Assembly (NCBI GenBank): GCA_947474755.1
Contig: CANJJE010000003.1
Coordinates: 238,763-302,762 of the forward strand
DNA length: 64,000 bases
Direction of reading: 5' to 3'
Source of the DNA: Burkholderiales bacterium
Lineage (GTDB): Bacteria > Pseudomonadota > Gammaproteobacteria > Burkholderiales > Burkholderiaceae_C
The position numbers were made by a program, and so were the translations under genes. The notes under the pieces were generated by a model. That model ran no database searches. It saw only the letters and a list, made by a program, of their open reading frames with translations, and was not told where the DNA came from. Shown piece by piece: positions 1 to 8,007 of the stretch (positions within the stretch are counted from its first letter, which is position 1; each line of letters starts with the position of its first letter).

Positions 1-230
1 ATGAACAAGTGCTGAAAGCCGCGCACACCTTCAATCTGCTGGATGCGCGTGGCGCGATCAGCGTGACCGAGCGCGCTGCGTACATCGGCCGCATCCGCAA
101 CCTCGCGCGCGCGGTGGCCGCGAGCTACCTCGACAGCCGGGCGCGACTGGGCTTCCCGATGGCGCCCCGCGCGTGGGCCGATGAGGTCAGCGCCGCGCTG
201 GCGCACCAACGCGACAAGAAAGCGGCCTGA
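1..230 (+). CDS. glyQ: glycyl-tRNA synthetase alpha subunit, C-terminal end (partial)
   Basis: The window opens inside this gene; about 75 C-terminal residues remain, in frame from base 3 to the TGA at 228-230. The segment [17 protein letters not shown] followed by a Tyr- and Arg-rich helix is the conserved end of the GlyQ alpha chain, which carries the catalytic class II core of the bacterial alpha2beta2 glycyl-tRNA synthetase. The beta chain glyS starts four bases after the stop, as expected for a co-translated pair. The start and catalytic motifs lie outside the window. Confidence 0.95.
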   Translation, partial: EQVLKAAHTFNLLDARGAISVTERAAYIGRIRNLARAVAASYLDSRARLGFPMAPRAWADEVSAALAHQRDKKAA

Positions 231-234
231 CACC

Positions 235-2388
235 ATGACTGTCGCCAATTTGCTGGTGGAACTGTTCGTCGAAGAACTGCCGCCGAAAGCGCTGAAGAAG
301 CTCGGTGAATCGTTCGCCCAGGAACTGGTGGACAGCCTGCGGGCGCAGGGTCTGGCCACCGAGCATTCGGCAGCAACGCCGTTTGCCTCGCCGCGTCGGC
401 TCGCCGCGCACATCAGCGCGGTGCTGGCCGTCGCGCCTGACAAGGCCGTGTCGCAGAAGCTGATGCCGGCCAGCGTGGCACTGGCAGCCGATGGCACGCC
501 GACGCCTGCCCTGCTGAAGAAGCTGGCCAGCTTCGGTGCCGACGCGTCAGTGCTGCCGGCGCTGAAACGCCAGATGGACGGCAAGGCCGAGGCCCTGTTC
601 TATGACAGCGTGGCGCCTGGCGCGACGCTGGCGCAGGGGCTGCAAAAGGCGCTCGACGAGTCCATCGCCAAGTTGCCGATCCCCAAGGTCATGACCTATC
701 AGCTCGAATCCGGTGCCCAGCCCGGGTGGACCAGTGTGCAGTTCGTCAGGCCGGCGCACGGCCTGGTCGCGCTGCACGGGGCCGACCTGGTGCCGGTGTC
801 GGCGCTGGGATTGCAGGCGGGTCGCGAGACGCACGGCCACCGATTCGAGGCGGCGATGGACCCGGTGGCGCTGCAGCACGCTGACTGGTACGCCGAACAG
901 CTGCGCGAGCAGGGCGCGGTGATCGCCAGCTTCGCGCAGCGCCGTGGCGAGATCGCACGCCAGTTGCAGCATGCTGCATCGCGCCAGGGCCTGACGCCCA
1001 TCGATGACGACGCGCTGCTCGACGAGGTGACCGCCCTGGTCGAGCGGCCCAATGTGCTGCTCGGTCGCTTCGATGAAGACTTCCTCGAAGTGCCTCAGGA
1101 ATGCCTGATCCTGACGATGAAGGCGAACCAGAAGTACTTCCCCCTGCTGAACGCGGCGGGAAGGCTGACGAACCAGTTCCTGATCGTCAGCAACATCAGC
1201 CCGGCCGACCCCGGCGCGGTGATCGGCGGCAACGAGCGCGTCGTGCGTCCACGGCTGGCCGACGCGAAGTTCTTCTTCGACCAGGACCGCAAGAAGACCC
1301 TGGTCTCGCGAGTGGATGGCCTGTCGAAGGTGGTCTATCACAACAAGCTGGGCAGCCAGCGCGATCGCGCAGAGCGTGTGCGAGCGATCGGCCACGCCAT
1401 CGTCAACCAGCTGAGCATGGCCACGCTGCCCTACACCGTGGATGCCCAGGATGAATTCGCGGTGCTCGACAGCAAGGTGCAGGAGGCCGCGCTGCTGGCC
1501 AAGACCGACCTGCTGACCGACATGGTCGGCGAGTTTCCGGAACTGCAGGGCGTGATGGGCGGCTACTACGCACGCCACGAGGGCCTGCGCGATGGCGTGG
1601 CCATCGCCATCGAAGACCACTACAAGCCCCGTTTCGCCGGCGACGCGCTGCCACGCAACCACACCGGCACCGTGCTGGCGCTGGCCGACAAGCTGGAAAC
1701 GCTGGTCGGGCTGTTCGGCATCGGCCAATTGCCCACCGGCGACAAGGACCCGTTCGCGCTGCGCCGCCACGCGCTGGGCGTGATCCGCATCCTGACGGAG
1801 AAGAACCTGCCCCTGGATCTGCCGGACATGTTGCAGGGCGCGTTGCCCGCGTTCGGCGATCTGGTCACTGACCCCACCGAAGCGCTGCTGGGCTTCTTCA
1901 CCGACCGTCTGGCGGTGAGCCTGCGTGACCAGGGCTACTGCGCGCAGGAAGTGGATGCAGTGCTCGCCCTGGCACCAACCCGGCTGGGCAACCTGCCGCG
2001 CCGCCTGGTAGCAGTGCGTGCCTTCGCGACGCTGCCCGAAGCGCCATCGCTGGCCGCAGCCAACAAGCGGGTGGGCAATATCCTGAAGAAAGTCGACGGC
2101 GTGGCGCCCACCGCAGTCGATGCCGCGTTGTTGCGGGAACCTGCCGAACAGGCACTGGCGCAAGCGCTGGCCACCGTGCGACCACAGGCCGACGGCCTGT
2201 TCGACCAGCACGACTACGCCGCCTCGCTGCAGGCCCTGGCCGCACTCAAGGCACCCGTCGATGCCTTCTTCGAGTCCGTGATGGTCAACGCCGACGACCC
2301 GGCACTGCGCGCCAACCGCCTCGGCCTGCTCGCCCAGCTGCACGCCGCGATGAACCGCGTCGCCGACCTGTCGAAGCTGGCCACCTGA
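235..2388 (+). CDS. glyS: glycyl-tRNA synthetase beta subunit
   Basis: The 717-residue product is the beta chain of heterotetrameric glycyl-tRNA synthetase, which binds tRNA-Gly and is needed for charging together with GlyQ. The N-terminal VELFVEELPPKAL block, a GGYYARHEG motif near residue 442, the DPFALRRHALG motif near 505 and a C-terminal DALR-type anticodon-binding region are all typical, and the length is near the usual 690-720. I use the ATG at 235 because it follows the glyQ stop by four bases and gives the canonical N-terminus; a GTG/ATG further upstream would run into glyQ. It is followed after one base by gmhB. Confidence 0.98.
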   Translation: MTVANLLVELFVEELPPKALKKLGESFAQELVDSLRAQGLATEHSAATPFASPRRLAAHISAVLAVAPDKAVSQKLMPASVALAADGTPTPALLKKLASFGADASVLPALKRQMDGKAEALFYDSVAPGATLAQGLQKALDESIAKLPIPKVMTYQLESGAQPGWTSVQFVRPAHGLVALHGADLVPVSALGLQAGRETHGHRFEAAMDPVALQHADWYAEQLREQGAVIASFAQRRGEIARQLQHAASRQGLTPIDDDALLDEVTALVERPNVLLGRFDEDFLEVPQECLILTMKANQKYFPLLNAAGRLTNQFLIVSNISPADPGAVIGGNERVVRPRLADAKFFFDQDRKKTLVSRVDGLSKVVYHNKLGSQRDRAERVRAIGHAIVNQLSMATLPYTVDAQDEFAVLDSKVQEAALLAKTDLLTDMVGEFPELQGVMGGYYARHEGLRDGVAIAIEDHYKPRFAGDALPRNHTGTVLALADKLETLVGLFGIGQLPTGDKDPFALRRHALGVIRILTEKNLPLDLPDMLQGALPAFGDLVTDPTEALLGFFTDRLAVSLRDQGYCAQEVDAVLALAPTRLGNLPRRLVAVRAFATLPEAPSLAAANKRVGNILKKVDGVAPTAVDAALLREPAEQALAQALATVRPQADGLFDQHDYAASLQALAALKAPVDAFFESVMVNADDPALRANRLGLLAQLHAAMNRVADLSKLAT

Positions 2389-2389
2389 G

Positions 2390-3013
2390 ATGTCGCCGAC
2401 AACGCTCAAGCTCGTCATCCTCGACCGCGATGGCACGATCAATGAAGACCGCGATGACTACGTCAAGTCGCCTGACGAATGGGTGCCGTTACCCGGCGCG
2501 CTGGAGGCGATCTCCAGGCTGAACCATGCAGGCTGGCACACGGTGCTGGCGACCAACCAGTCGGGCCTGGGGCGCGGGCTGTTCGACATGGCCTCGCTCA
2601 ACGAGATCCAGCTCAAGATGAACCACGCGCTGGCGGCCCAGGGCGGCCGAATCGATGCGGTGTTCTTCTGCCCGCACACGCCAGACGATCACTGCGATTG
2701 CCGCAAGCCGCTGCCGGGCCTGATGCTGCAGATCGCCGAGCGCTTTGGTGTATCGCTGGACAACACGCCGATGGTCGGCGACACGCTGCGCGACCTGCAG
2801 GCCGGCATGGCTGCCGGCTGCCCGACGCACCTGGTGCTGACCGGCAAGAGCGCCGGCCTCGAAGGCAAGGCGCTGGCCGACCTTCTCGATGCGGTGCCAG
2901 GCACCTGCGTGCACACCGACCTGGCGGCTTTCGCCGACTGGTGGATACGCCAGCAGCGCCATCAGCGGGGCGACACCGGCGAGCCCGATTCGAGCTTCGG
3001 GGAATTGCCTTGA
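2390..3013 (+). CDS. gmhB: D-glycero-beta-D-manno-heptose 1,7-bisphosphate 7-phosphatase
   Basis: This 207-residue HAD-superfamily phosphatase removes the C7 phosphate of heptose bisphosphate in ADP-heptose synthesis for the LPS inner core. The DRDGT motif supplies nucleophile Asp12 and acid/base Asp14, a TNQSG motif II follows, and GD at residues 130-131 closes the active site. A C-x-H-x5-C-x-C cluster starting at Cys94 is the GmhB zinc loop, which separates it from plain HAD phosphatases. The related HisB N-domain is less likely since there is no histidine operon nearby. It lies one base after glyS and overlaps plsC by one base, so the genes are probably co-transcribed. Confidence 0.93.
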   Translation: MSPTTLKLVILDRDGTINEDRDDYVKSPDEWVPLPGALEAISRLNHAGWHTVLATNQSGLGRGLFDMASLNEIQLKMNHALAAQGGRIDAVFFCPHTPDDHCDCRKPLPGLMLQIAERFGVSLDNTPMVGDTLRDLQAGMAAGCPTHLVLTGKSAGLEGKALADLLDAVPGTCVHTDLAAFADWWIRQQRHQRGDTGEPDSSFGELP

Positions 3014-3822
3014 TGCAGCGCCTCTTCTTCGCGCTGCGGTCCTGTCTGTTTCTGGCCTACATGGCGATCAGCGTGGTGCCGTGGGCCACGGTGGTGCTGA
3101 TCGTGTCAATCTTTGCCCGCGGCGACCGCATCTACTGGCTGTGTGCCGGCTGGCTGACGCATTCGATCGCGGCAGCGCGCGTGATCTGCGGCGTGCGCCA
3201 CCGGATGCACGGTCTGGACAACCTGGCAGAGGCCAACCGTGCGCCGGCGGTGATCGTGCTGCCGAAGCACCAGTCGACCTGGGAGACCTTCGCATTCCCC
3301 GGCCTGATGCCGCACCCGCTGGCCTATGTGTTCAAGCGCGAGCTGCTTTACATCCCGTTTTTCGGCTGGGCGATGGCACGCATGGACATGATCCACATCG
3401 ACCGTGCCCGGCGCTCGGAAGCCTGGAGGCGCGTCGCCGAGCAGGGTGCGCGCCACATGAAGCACGGCTCGTGGGTCATCATGTTCCCCGAAGGCACGCG
3501 AGCCGCGCGCGGTCAGCAGGAGGAATACAAATCGGGCGGCGCGCGGCTGGCCGTCACCACCGGCGCATCGGTGCTGCCGATTGCAGTGACCTCGGCGCGC
3601 TGCTGGCCGCGCAAGACCTTCACGCTGCGCCCCGGCGTCATCGATGTGTCGGTGGGTCCCCTGCTGTCTTCGGTGGGCAAGCGGCCCGATGCGCTGATGC
3701 GCGAGGTTGAAACCTGGATCGAGGCCGAGATGCGGCGACTCGATCCCGAGGCCTATGCAGGTGAAGCCACGAGAGCAAGCACTGCCACCCCGGCAGCGGG
3801 CGACACGGCGACCGGACCCTAG
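3013..3822 (+). CDS. plsC: 1-acyl-sn-glycerol-3-phosphate acyltransferase (PlsC family)
   Basis: The 269-residue membrane protein has a hydrophobic N-terminal segment (about residues 5-38) followed by the PlsC/LPLAT domain. Motif I reads H86-QSTW-E91, an HX4E form instead of the usual HX4D, and motif III is FPEGTR at 158-163. The family transfers an acyl chain to lysophosphatidic acid to make phosphatidic acid at the inner membrane. Its ATG overlaps the gmhB stop (TGATG), which decides the start. The C-terminus has an Ala/Thr-rich tail of about 20 residues. Another acyl acceptor is possible because of the motif I variant. Confidence 0.9.
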   Translation: MQRLFFALRSCLFLAYMAISVVPWATVVLIVSIFARGDRIYWLCAGWLTHSIAAARVICGVRHRMHGLDNLAEANRAPAVIVLPKHQSTWETFAFPGLMPHPLAYVFKRELLYIPFFGWAMARMDMIHIDRARRSEAWRRVAEQGARHMKHGSWVIMFPEGTRAARGQQEEYKSGGARLAVTTGASVLPIAVTSARCWPRKTFTLRPGVIDVSVGPLLSSVGKRPDALMREVETWIEAEMRRLDPEAYAGEATRASTATPAAGDTATGP

Positions 3823-3833
3823 GCTGCATCCCG

Positions 3834-4736
3834 ATGGCAGCTTTCCGTCGCCCCGACCCCGCGCAGCTGCCGCTGTTCGTCGCGACGGAGCCGACGGCCT
3901 CGACACCGACGCAGCCATCGCCGTCGGCGCTCCCAGTACCGGCGCCATCAGCGCCCCCCACAGAGCCCTCACCTGCGGCCTTCCGCCACCCGCAGACGGC
4001 GCGCGAGATCGTGCTCGGCGGCCACAACGTGGGCTATGCGCTCAAGCGGGTGCGCCGCCGCAGCATAGGGTTCATCGTCGGCACTGAGGGCCTGTGCGTC
4101 AATGCGCCGGGCTGGGTGAGCACGCGCGACATCGAAGCGGCGCTGCGCGAGAAGGCGAACTGGATCCTCGGCAAGCTGCAACAGCAGCGTGAACATGGCC
4201 GCCGCTTGCAGTCTGCGCGCGTCGACTGGCGCGATGGAGTCACGATCCCGTTCCTCGGCCAGACGGTGGTCGTGGTGCTCGACGCGCGCACCGGCGTCAC
4301 GCCTTCGGGCGCCGTGCTCGATGCGAGTGCCGGTGTTGGCGCGCCATGCCGTCTGCATACCGGACTGCCATCGGGCGCAACGCCCGAGCAGATCCGCGAT
4401 GCGGTGCAAAGCTGGCTGCAGCGCCAGGCCAGGCGCGTCTTCGCCGAGCGCTGCGATCACTACGCGGCGCAGCTCGGGGTGCGCTACCGCAGGCTCAGCC
4501 TGTCGTCGGCGCAGACCCGCTGGGGCAGCGCCAGCGCCGATGGGTCGATCCGTCTGAGCTGGCGGCTGATCCATTTCGGGCTGTCGACGATCGACTATGT
4601 CGTCGCCCACGAACTCGCTCACCTGCGCGAAATGAACCACAGCCCGCGCTTCTGGGACGTGGTGCGCTCGGTCGTTCCCGACTACCAGCGCACCCGCGAG
4701 GTGCTCAGGACCGACGTGCTGCCGGTATTCGACTGA
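3834..4736 (+). CDS. YgjP/M48-type zinc metallopeptidase (DUF45)
   Basis: The 300-residue protein has the YgjP-like metallopeptidase domain: a basic N-terminal beta region (VGYALKRVRRRSIGF), an RWGSASADGSIRLSW block, and the zinc site HELAHL at residues 259-264 with a further His at 269 (NHSPRFW). The first ~50 residues are a Pro/Ala/Ser-rich low-complexity stretch unlike the compact E. coli YgjP, so either the true start lies further in or this clade carries a disordered leader. It begins 11 bases after plsC and ends facing the MBL gene. The substrate of the family is not established. Confidence 0.85.
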   Translation: MAAFRRPDPAQLPLFVATEPTASTPTQPSPSALPVPAPSAPPTEPSPAAFRHPQTAREIVLGGHNVGYALKRVRRRSIGFIVGTEGLCVNAPGWVSTRDIEAALREKANWILGKLQQQREHGRRLQSARVDWRDGVTIPFLGQTVVVVLDARTGVTPSGAVLDASAGVGAPCRLHTGLPSGATPEQIRDAVQSWLQRQARRVFAERCDHYAAQLGVRYRRLSLSSAQTRWGSASADGSIRLSWRLIHFGLSTIDYVVAHELAHLREMNHSPRFWDVVRSVVPDYQRTREVLRTDVLPVFD

Positions 4737-4748
4737 CGCCCCTGCCGG

Positions 4749-5891
4749 TCAGGCGAGGACCGACGAAAAGCGGTAGACGCCCTGCTCGCACTGGCGCTGC
4801 AGGCGCCCCTCGTGCCACAGGGCATTCAGGTGCGCGATCGACTCGCCCATCGCGAAGGTGGTCTGGTGTACATCGAGGGCGCGCTTGAACAGCACCGGCA
4901 GCAGCTCCGCCGCCGTGCGAGGCGCTTGCGCGCAAGCGGCCATCACATCGGCCAGGCGATCGGCATGGTGTTGCTGCAACTGATCGATGCGGGCGTGCAG
5001 GCCTCGAAAGGGTTTGCCGTGCGAGGGCAGTACCAGCGTGTCGCCAGGCAGTGAACGCATGCGCTCCAGCGACGCCAGGAACAGCGCCAGCGGGTTCGCC
5101 TCGGGTTCCAGGTGGTCGACGCTGACGTTGGTCGAGATGCGTGGCAGCAGCATGTCGCCCGCAATCAGCACCCCCAGTGCCGGGCTGTGCAGCGCGATGT
5201 GCTCAGGCGCATGGCCGTGGCCCGCCAGACAGTGCCACGCCAGACGGGCACCCGCCTGTGTGCCGCCGGTGTGCACGACACCGCCGTCCATCAGACGCCG
5301 GTAGCTGGCCGGTAACTGCGGCACCATGCTGGCGTAGAACCCGGCGCGGCTGCGAATCTTCGCCAGGGCGTGTGCATCAGCCAGACCGTGCGCGGCCACG
5401 AACGCAGCGGCCGCATCGCCACCCATCAAGGGGTCGGCGCGGCAGCCCAGGCGCGCCGCGGCAAACTCGGTGGCGCTCATCCACAGGCGGCACTCGAAGC
5501 CGCCGTCGATCGCCGAGGCGATGCGGCTCCAGCGCTGGGTCAGCCAGTGCGCCAGGCCGACATGGTCCGGATGCATGTGCGTCGCCATCACACGCAGCAC
5601 CGGCAGACCGTCGAGGCCGGAGGCAAACACCTGTTCCCAGGCAGCGCGGGTGGGCTCGTCGGCGATGCCGCAATCGATGACCGTCCAGCCCTGCACCGGG
5701 CCGTCGGGGCCTTCGATCTGATCGCGCAGCAGCCACAGGTTGACATGGTTCAGCGCGAACGGCAGAGGCATGCGCAACCAGCGCACGCCGCAAGCCACTT
5801 CGAGGATGTGGCCCGGGGGTGGCAGCGCGTCGGCCCAGGGGTAGTCCGGTTGTGGCTGAAGCTTGTTCGTATCGGTGACAGCGGGGCTCAT
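4749..5891 (-). CDS. MBL-fold metallo-hydrolase with C-terminal winged helix
   Basis: The 380-residue protein is a metallo-beta-lactamase-fold hydrolase. The metal-binding H-x-H-x-D-H motif sits at residues 105-110 (HMHPDH), with later conserved elements VIDCG (71-75), LAGHGHAPEH and LPSHGKPF. The C-terminal ~60 residues (ALDVHQTTFAMGESIAHLNAL...) look like the winged-helix cap found in LACTB2-like members. The substrate cannot be read from the sequence; relatives act on thioesters, nucleic acids or lactones. No signal peptide is evident. It is divergent from the carbonic anhydrase gene, with 59 bases between the two starts, and convergent with the YgjP-like gene. Confidence 0.85.
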   Translation of the reverse strand: MSPAVTDTNKLQPQPDYPWADALPPPGHILEVACGVRWLRMPLPFALNHVNLWLLRDQIEGPDGPVQGWTVIDCGIADEPTRAAWEQVFASGLDGLPVLRVMATHMHPDHVGLAHWLTQRWSRIASAIDGGFECRLWMSATEFAAARLGCRADPLMGGDAAAAFVAAHGLADAHALAKIRSRAGFYASMVPQLPASYRRLMDGGVVHTGGTQAGARLAWHCLAGHGHAPEHIALHSPALGVLIAGDMLLPRISTNVSVDHLEPEANPLALFLASLERMRSLPGDTLVLPSHGKPFRGLHARIDQLQQHHADRLADVMAACAQAPRTAAELLPVLFKRALDVHQTTFAMGESIAHLNALWHEGRLQRQCEQGVYRFSSVLA

Positions 5892-5895
5892 GGCG

Positions 5896-5925
5896 TTGAA
5901 TCGGGCGACTTGCGGTGGATAGACT
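5896..5925 (+). promoter_or_regulatory. candidate sigma70 promoter for the carbonic anhydrase gene
   Basis: A TTGAAT hexamer (5896-5901) and a TAGACT hexamer (5920-5925) are separated by 18 bases, with the gene starting 25 bases further on. Each hexamer matches the sigma70 consensus at four of six positions. It lies in the 59-base gap between the divergent MBL and carbonic anhydrase starts, where a promoter is required. The match is modest. Confidence 0.4.
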
Positions 5926-5950
5926 CCGGACTTCCTAGTGTCGTCAACTT

Positions 5951-6640
5951 ATGAGCAGCGAACTGAACGAACTCTTCGAGAGCAACCGGATGTGGGCGCG
6001 CGCCACAGAGGAACGGACTCCCGGCTTTTTCACCAACTTGCTGAATCAGCAAGCGCCGCAGTACCTGTGGATCGGCTGCGCCGACAGCCGCGTGCCGGCC
6101 AACGAGCTGGTCGGGCTGGCGCCAGGCGAACTGTTCGTGCACCGCAACGTCGCCAATGTGGTCTCGCATTCCGATCTGAACTGCCTGTCGGTGGTGCAGT
6201 ACGCAACCGACATGCTGCGTGTGGGCCACATCATCATCGTCGGCCACTCGGGCTGTGGCGGCGTCGCGGCATCGCTGCACAACCTGCGGGTCGGTATCGC
6301 CGACAACTGGATACGTCATGTCCAGGACGTGCGCAACCAGCATCAGGAGTGGCTCGAGACGGTCGACGAAGCACAGCGTGTCGACGCCTTGTGCGAACTG
6401 AATGTGATCGAGCAGGCACGCAATGTCTGCCAGACCACCGTGGTTCAGGACGCCTGGGCGCGAGGGCAGGAACTGGTGGTGCACGGCTGGTTCTATGGCC
6501 TGCACAACGGCCTGCTGGAGGACCTGAAGATGACCGTGTCGGGGCCTGAAAAGGTACGTGAAGCGTACGAACTGGCGCTGGCGGCCGTCCATGCGCGCCG
6601 CGGTGTGTCCATCCAGGGCGGCAAAGACAGGCTGCCCTGA
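5951..6640 (+). CDS. can: beta-class carbonic anhydrase
   Basis: The 229-residue protein interconverts CO2 and bicarbonate in the cytoplasm, supplying bicarbonate to carboxylases. The zinc ligands of the beta class are present: Cys43, Asp45 (in CADSR, with Arg47 forming the Asp-Arg dyad), His99 and Cys102 (in GHSGCGG). Length and overall sequence match proteobacterial Can rather than the plant-like group. The ATG at 5951 gives the canonical N-terminus; no strong Shine-Dalgarno precedes it. It is transcribed away from the MBL gene. Confidence 0.96.
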   Translation: MSSELNELFESNRMWARATEERTPGFFTNLLNQQAPQYLWIGCADSRVPANELVGLAPGELFVHRNVANVVSHSDLNCLSVVQYATDMLRVGHIIIVGHSGCGGVAASLHNLRVGIADNWIRHVQDVRNQHQEWLETVDEAQRVDALCELNVIEQARNVCQTTVVQDAWARGQELVVHGWFYGLHNGLLEDLKMTVSGPEKVREAYELALAAVHARRGVSIQGGKDRLP

Positions 6641-6872
6641 TGTCGGGCACGGCCTTCCCGGTGGCCCTGAACTGGCCGAGCCTGTCTTCCACTCGGTCAC
6701 CACGAAGATCCTGCGAGTACGGCGAGGCGATGTTCTGTGACGACGATGAGATCGAGCACCGCCTCGGTCGGACAAGGCAGGCCGGCGCTGATCGCTCGCG
6801 GCACGATCCTGGTGAGGGAGCCCGCTTCGTGAGCGAACGCAAATCCGGAAACTCGCGGATCAACCCAGTGTC

Positions 6873-7436
6873 GTGAGAACGCTTCCACTCGATCGCGCCC
6901 TGCGCGCCTGGTTGCAGTCGGACGGCTCGCTGAGCCGACGACTTTCGTCGTCCTTCGGTGGCTTCGAGGTACAGCTGCTCGGACAAGGCACGGCACCGGC
7001 CACCGCTGACGAGTTGCGCGTGCTGCGACAACATGGCGGCGGACGTTGTTGCTTGCAGCGTTGCCATGTCCGCGAGGTCGTGCTGTGGGGCGACGGACGA
7101 CCGCTCGTTCATGCGCGCTCGGTGCTGCCCGCGGTGCAGGCGCGGCTGACCTGGCGTGCCGTGCGCGGTCTGGGTCAGCGCCCCCTGGCCGATCTGCTGT
7201 TCGGGCTGCGCGCAGCGCACTGCGCCAGACTGGGCGGCCAGCGCATGGCGCCATTGCAGGCGCGCAGGCTCGGCGCCCAGCTGGGTTGGGAAGAACCTCC
7301 TCTGTGGTGTCGCCGTTCAGTGTTCACCCGCCGCGGCGTACCGCTGCTGGTCACCGAATGGTTCGCACCCGCAGTGCGTGATCGTGTCCCGGGTTCCAAC
7401 TCCCGCGGGAACTCGCGCAGCATGCGGCGACGTTGA
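6873..7436 (+). CDS. ubiC: chorismate--pyruvate lyase
   Basis: The 187-residue protein resembles UbiC, which splits chorismate into 4-hydroxybenzoate and pyruvate, the first committed step of ubiquinone synthesis. Recognisable blocks are LRAWLQSDGSLSRRL at the N-terminus, DGRPLVHARSV in the middle, LGQRPLADLLF, and WCRRSVFTRRGVPLLVTEWF near the C-terminus. The likely start is GTG at 6873. About 20 basic residues follow the last conserved block. No ubiA lies beside it; the next gene is a DUF1289 gene 186 bases downstream. Confidence 0.87.
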   Translation: MRTLPLDRALRAWLQSDGSLSRRLSSSFGGFEVQLLGQGTAPATADELRVLRQHGGGRCCLQRCHVREVVLWGDGRPLVHARSVLPAVQARLTWRAVRGLGQRPLADLLFGLRAAHCARLGGQRMAPLQARRLGAQLGWEEPPLWCRRSVFTRRGVPLLVTEWFAPAVRDRVPGSNSRGNSRSMRRR

Positions 7437-7622
7437 CGATGCCGATGCCGCCACTGGACACGACACACCTCAGCTGCCGGCGATAGGTGCTGCCCCCGGT
7501 TGGGCCGACGGTTTCATGCTGTCAGCGGAATTCTTCGCAGACAAGATCCCGGCAACAGCGTATCTGACCCAGGAGGGCCCCGAGGCGAGGCGGTCGCGCA
7601 CAATGCGCCTTTCGATCACGCC

Positions 7623-7853
7623 ATGAACCCTACGCTCTTGTCCAACGAGTACTCCTACGTGCCCAGCCCTTGCGTGGGGGTGTGCGTCATGGATCAGGCG
7701 AACCGCTGGTGCGTGGGGTGCTTGCGCAGCCGCGGCGAGATCGGCGGCTGGGGCAGCATGACCGACCGCGAGAAGTTCGTCCTGTGGGCGCAACTGACGC
7801 AACGCTGCAAGGAGCCGCAGGCGCCAAGGTCGATGCCTGCGCCCGAGGCCTGA
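7623..7853 (+). CDS. DUF1289 domain protein, small Cys-rich
   Basis: This 76-residue protein carries the DUF1289 signature: PSPCVGVC with Cys17 and Cys21, then RWCVGC with Cys30 and Cys33, followed by a WGSMTDREKF helix. The four cysteines suggest a small metal or Fe-S site, but the family has no settled function. I take the ATG at 7623, which places the first cysteine at the usual distance from the N-terminus; in-frame codons extend upstream but without similarity. It is convergent with the malonyl-CoA synthetase gene. Confidence 0.85.
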   Translation: MNPTLLSNEYSYVPSPCVGVCVMDQANRWCVGCLRSRGEIGGWGSMTDREKFVLWAQLTQRCKEPQAPRSMPAPEA

Positions 7854-8007
7854 TGCCTGACGGCATCCAGCACCGCCGTCGGCGTGCGGCCCGTGCCGCA
7901 ACCGATGACGGCGCGGCGTTCATCTTCGGCGTGTTGCCCAGCCAAAGCAGGGACGTGAACGTCTACGCGGCAGACTGATCGCCAGCGCCTCAGCTCCTCC
8001 CAACGGT

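Noticed and set aside
6640..6876. 78-residue reading frame overlapping the carbonic anhydrase stop (TGATG)
   Set aside because: No recognisable motif, odd Arg/Ser-rich composition, and it runs into the chorismate lyase start; the TGATG overlap alone is not enough.
7437..7622. Open frames across the gap between ubiC and the DUF1289 gene
   Set aside because: They continue antisense or out-of-frame translations of neighbouring genes and show no family similarity.
7687..7945. Minus-strand frame with a VIGCGTGRTPTAVLDAV segment resembling a cobalamin-biosynthesis N-terminus
   Set aside because: It has no start or extension consistent with a known family and mostly mirrors the DUF1289 gene; likely chance.
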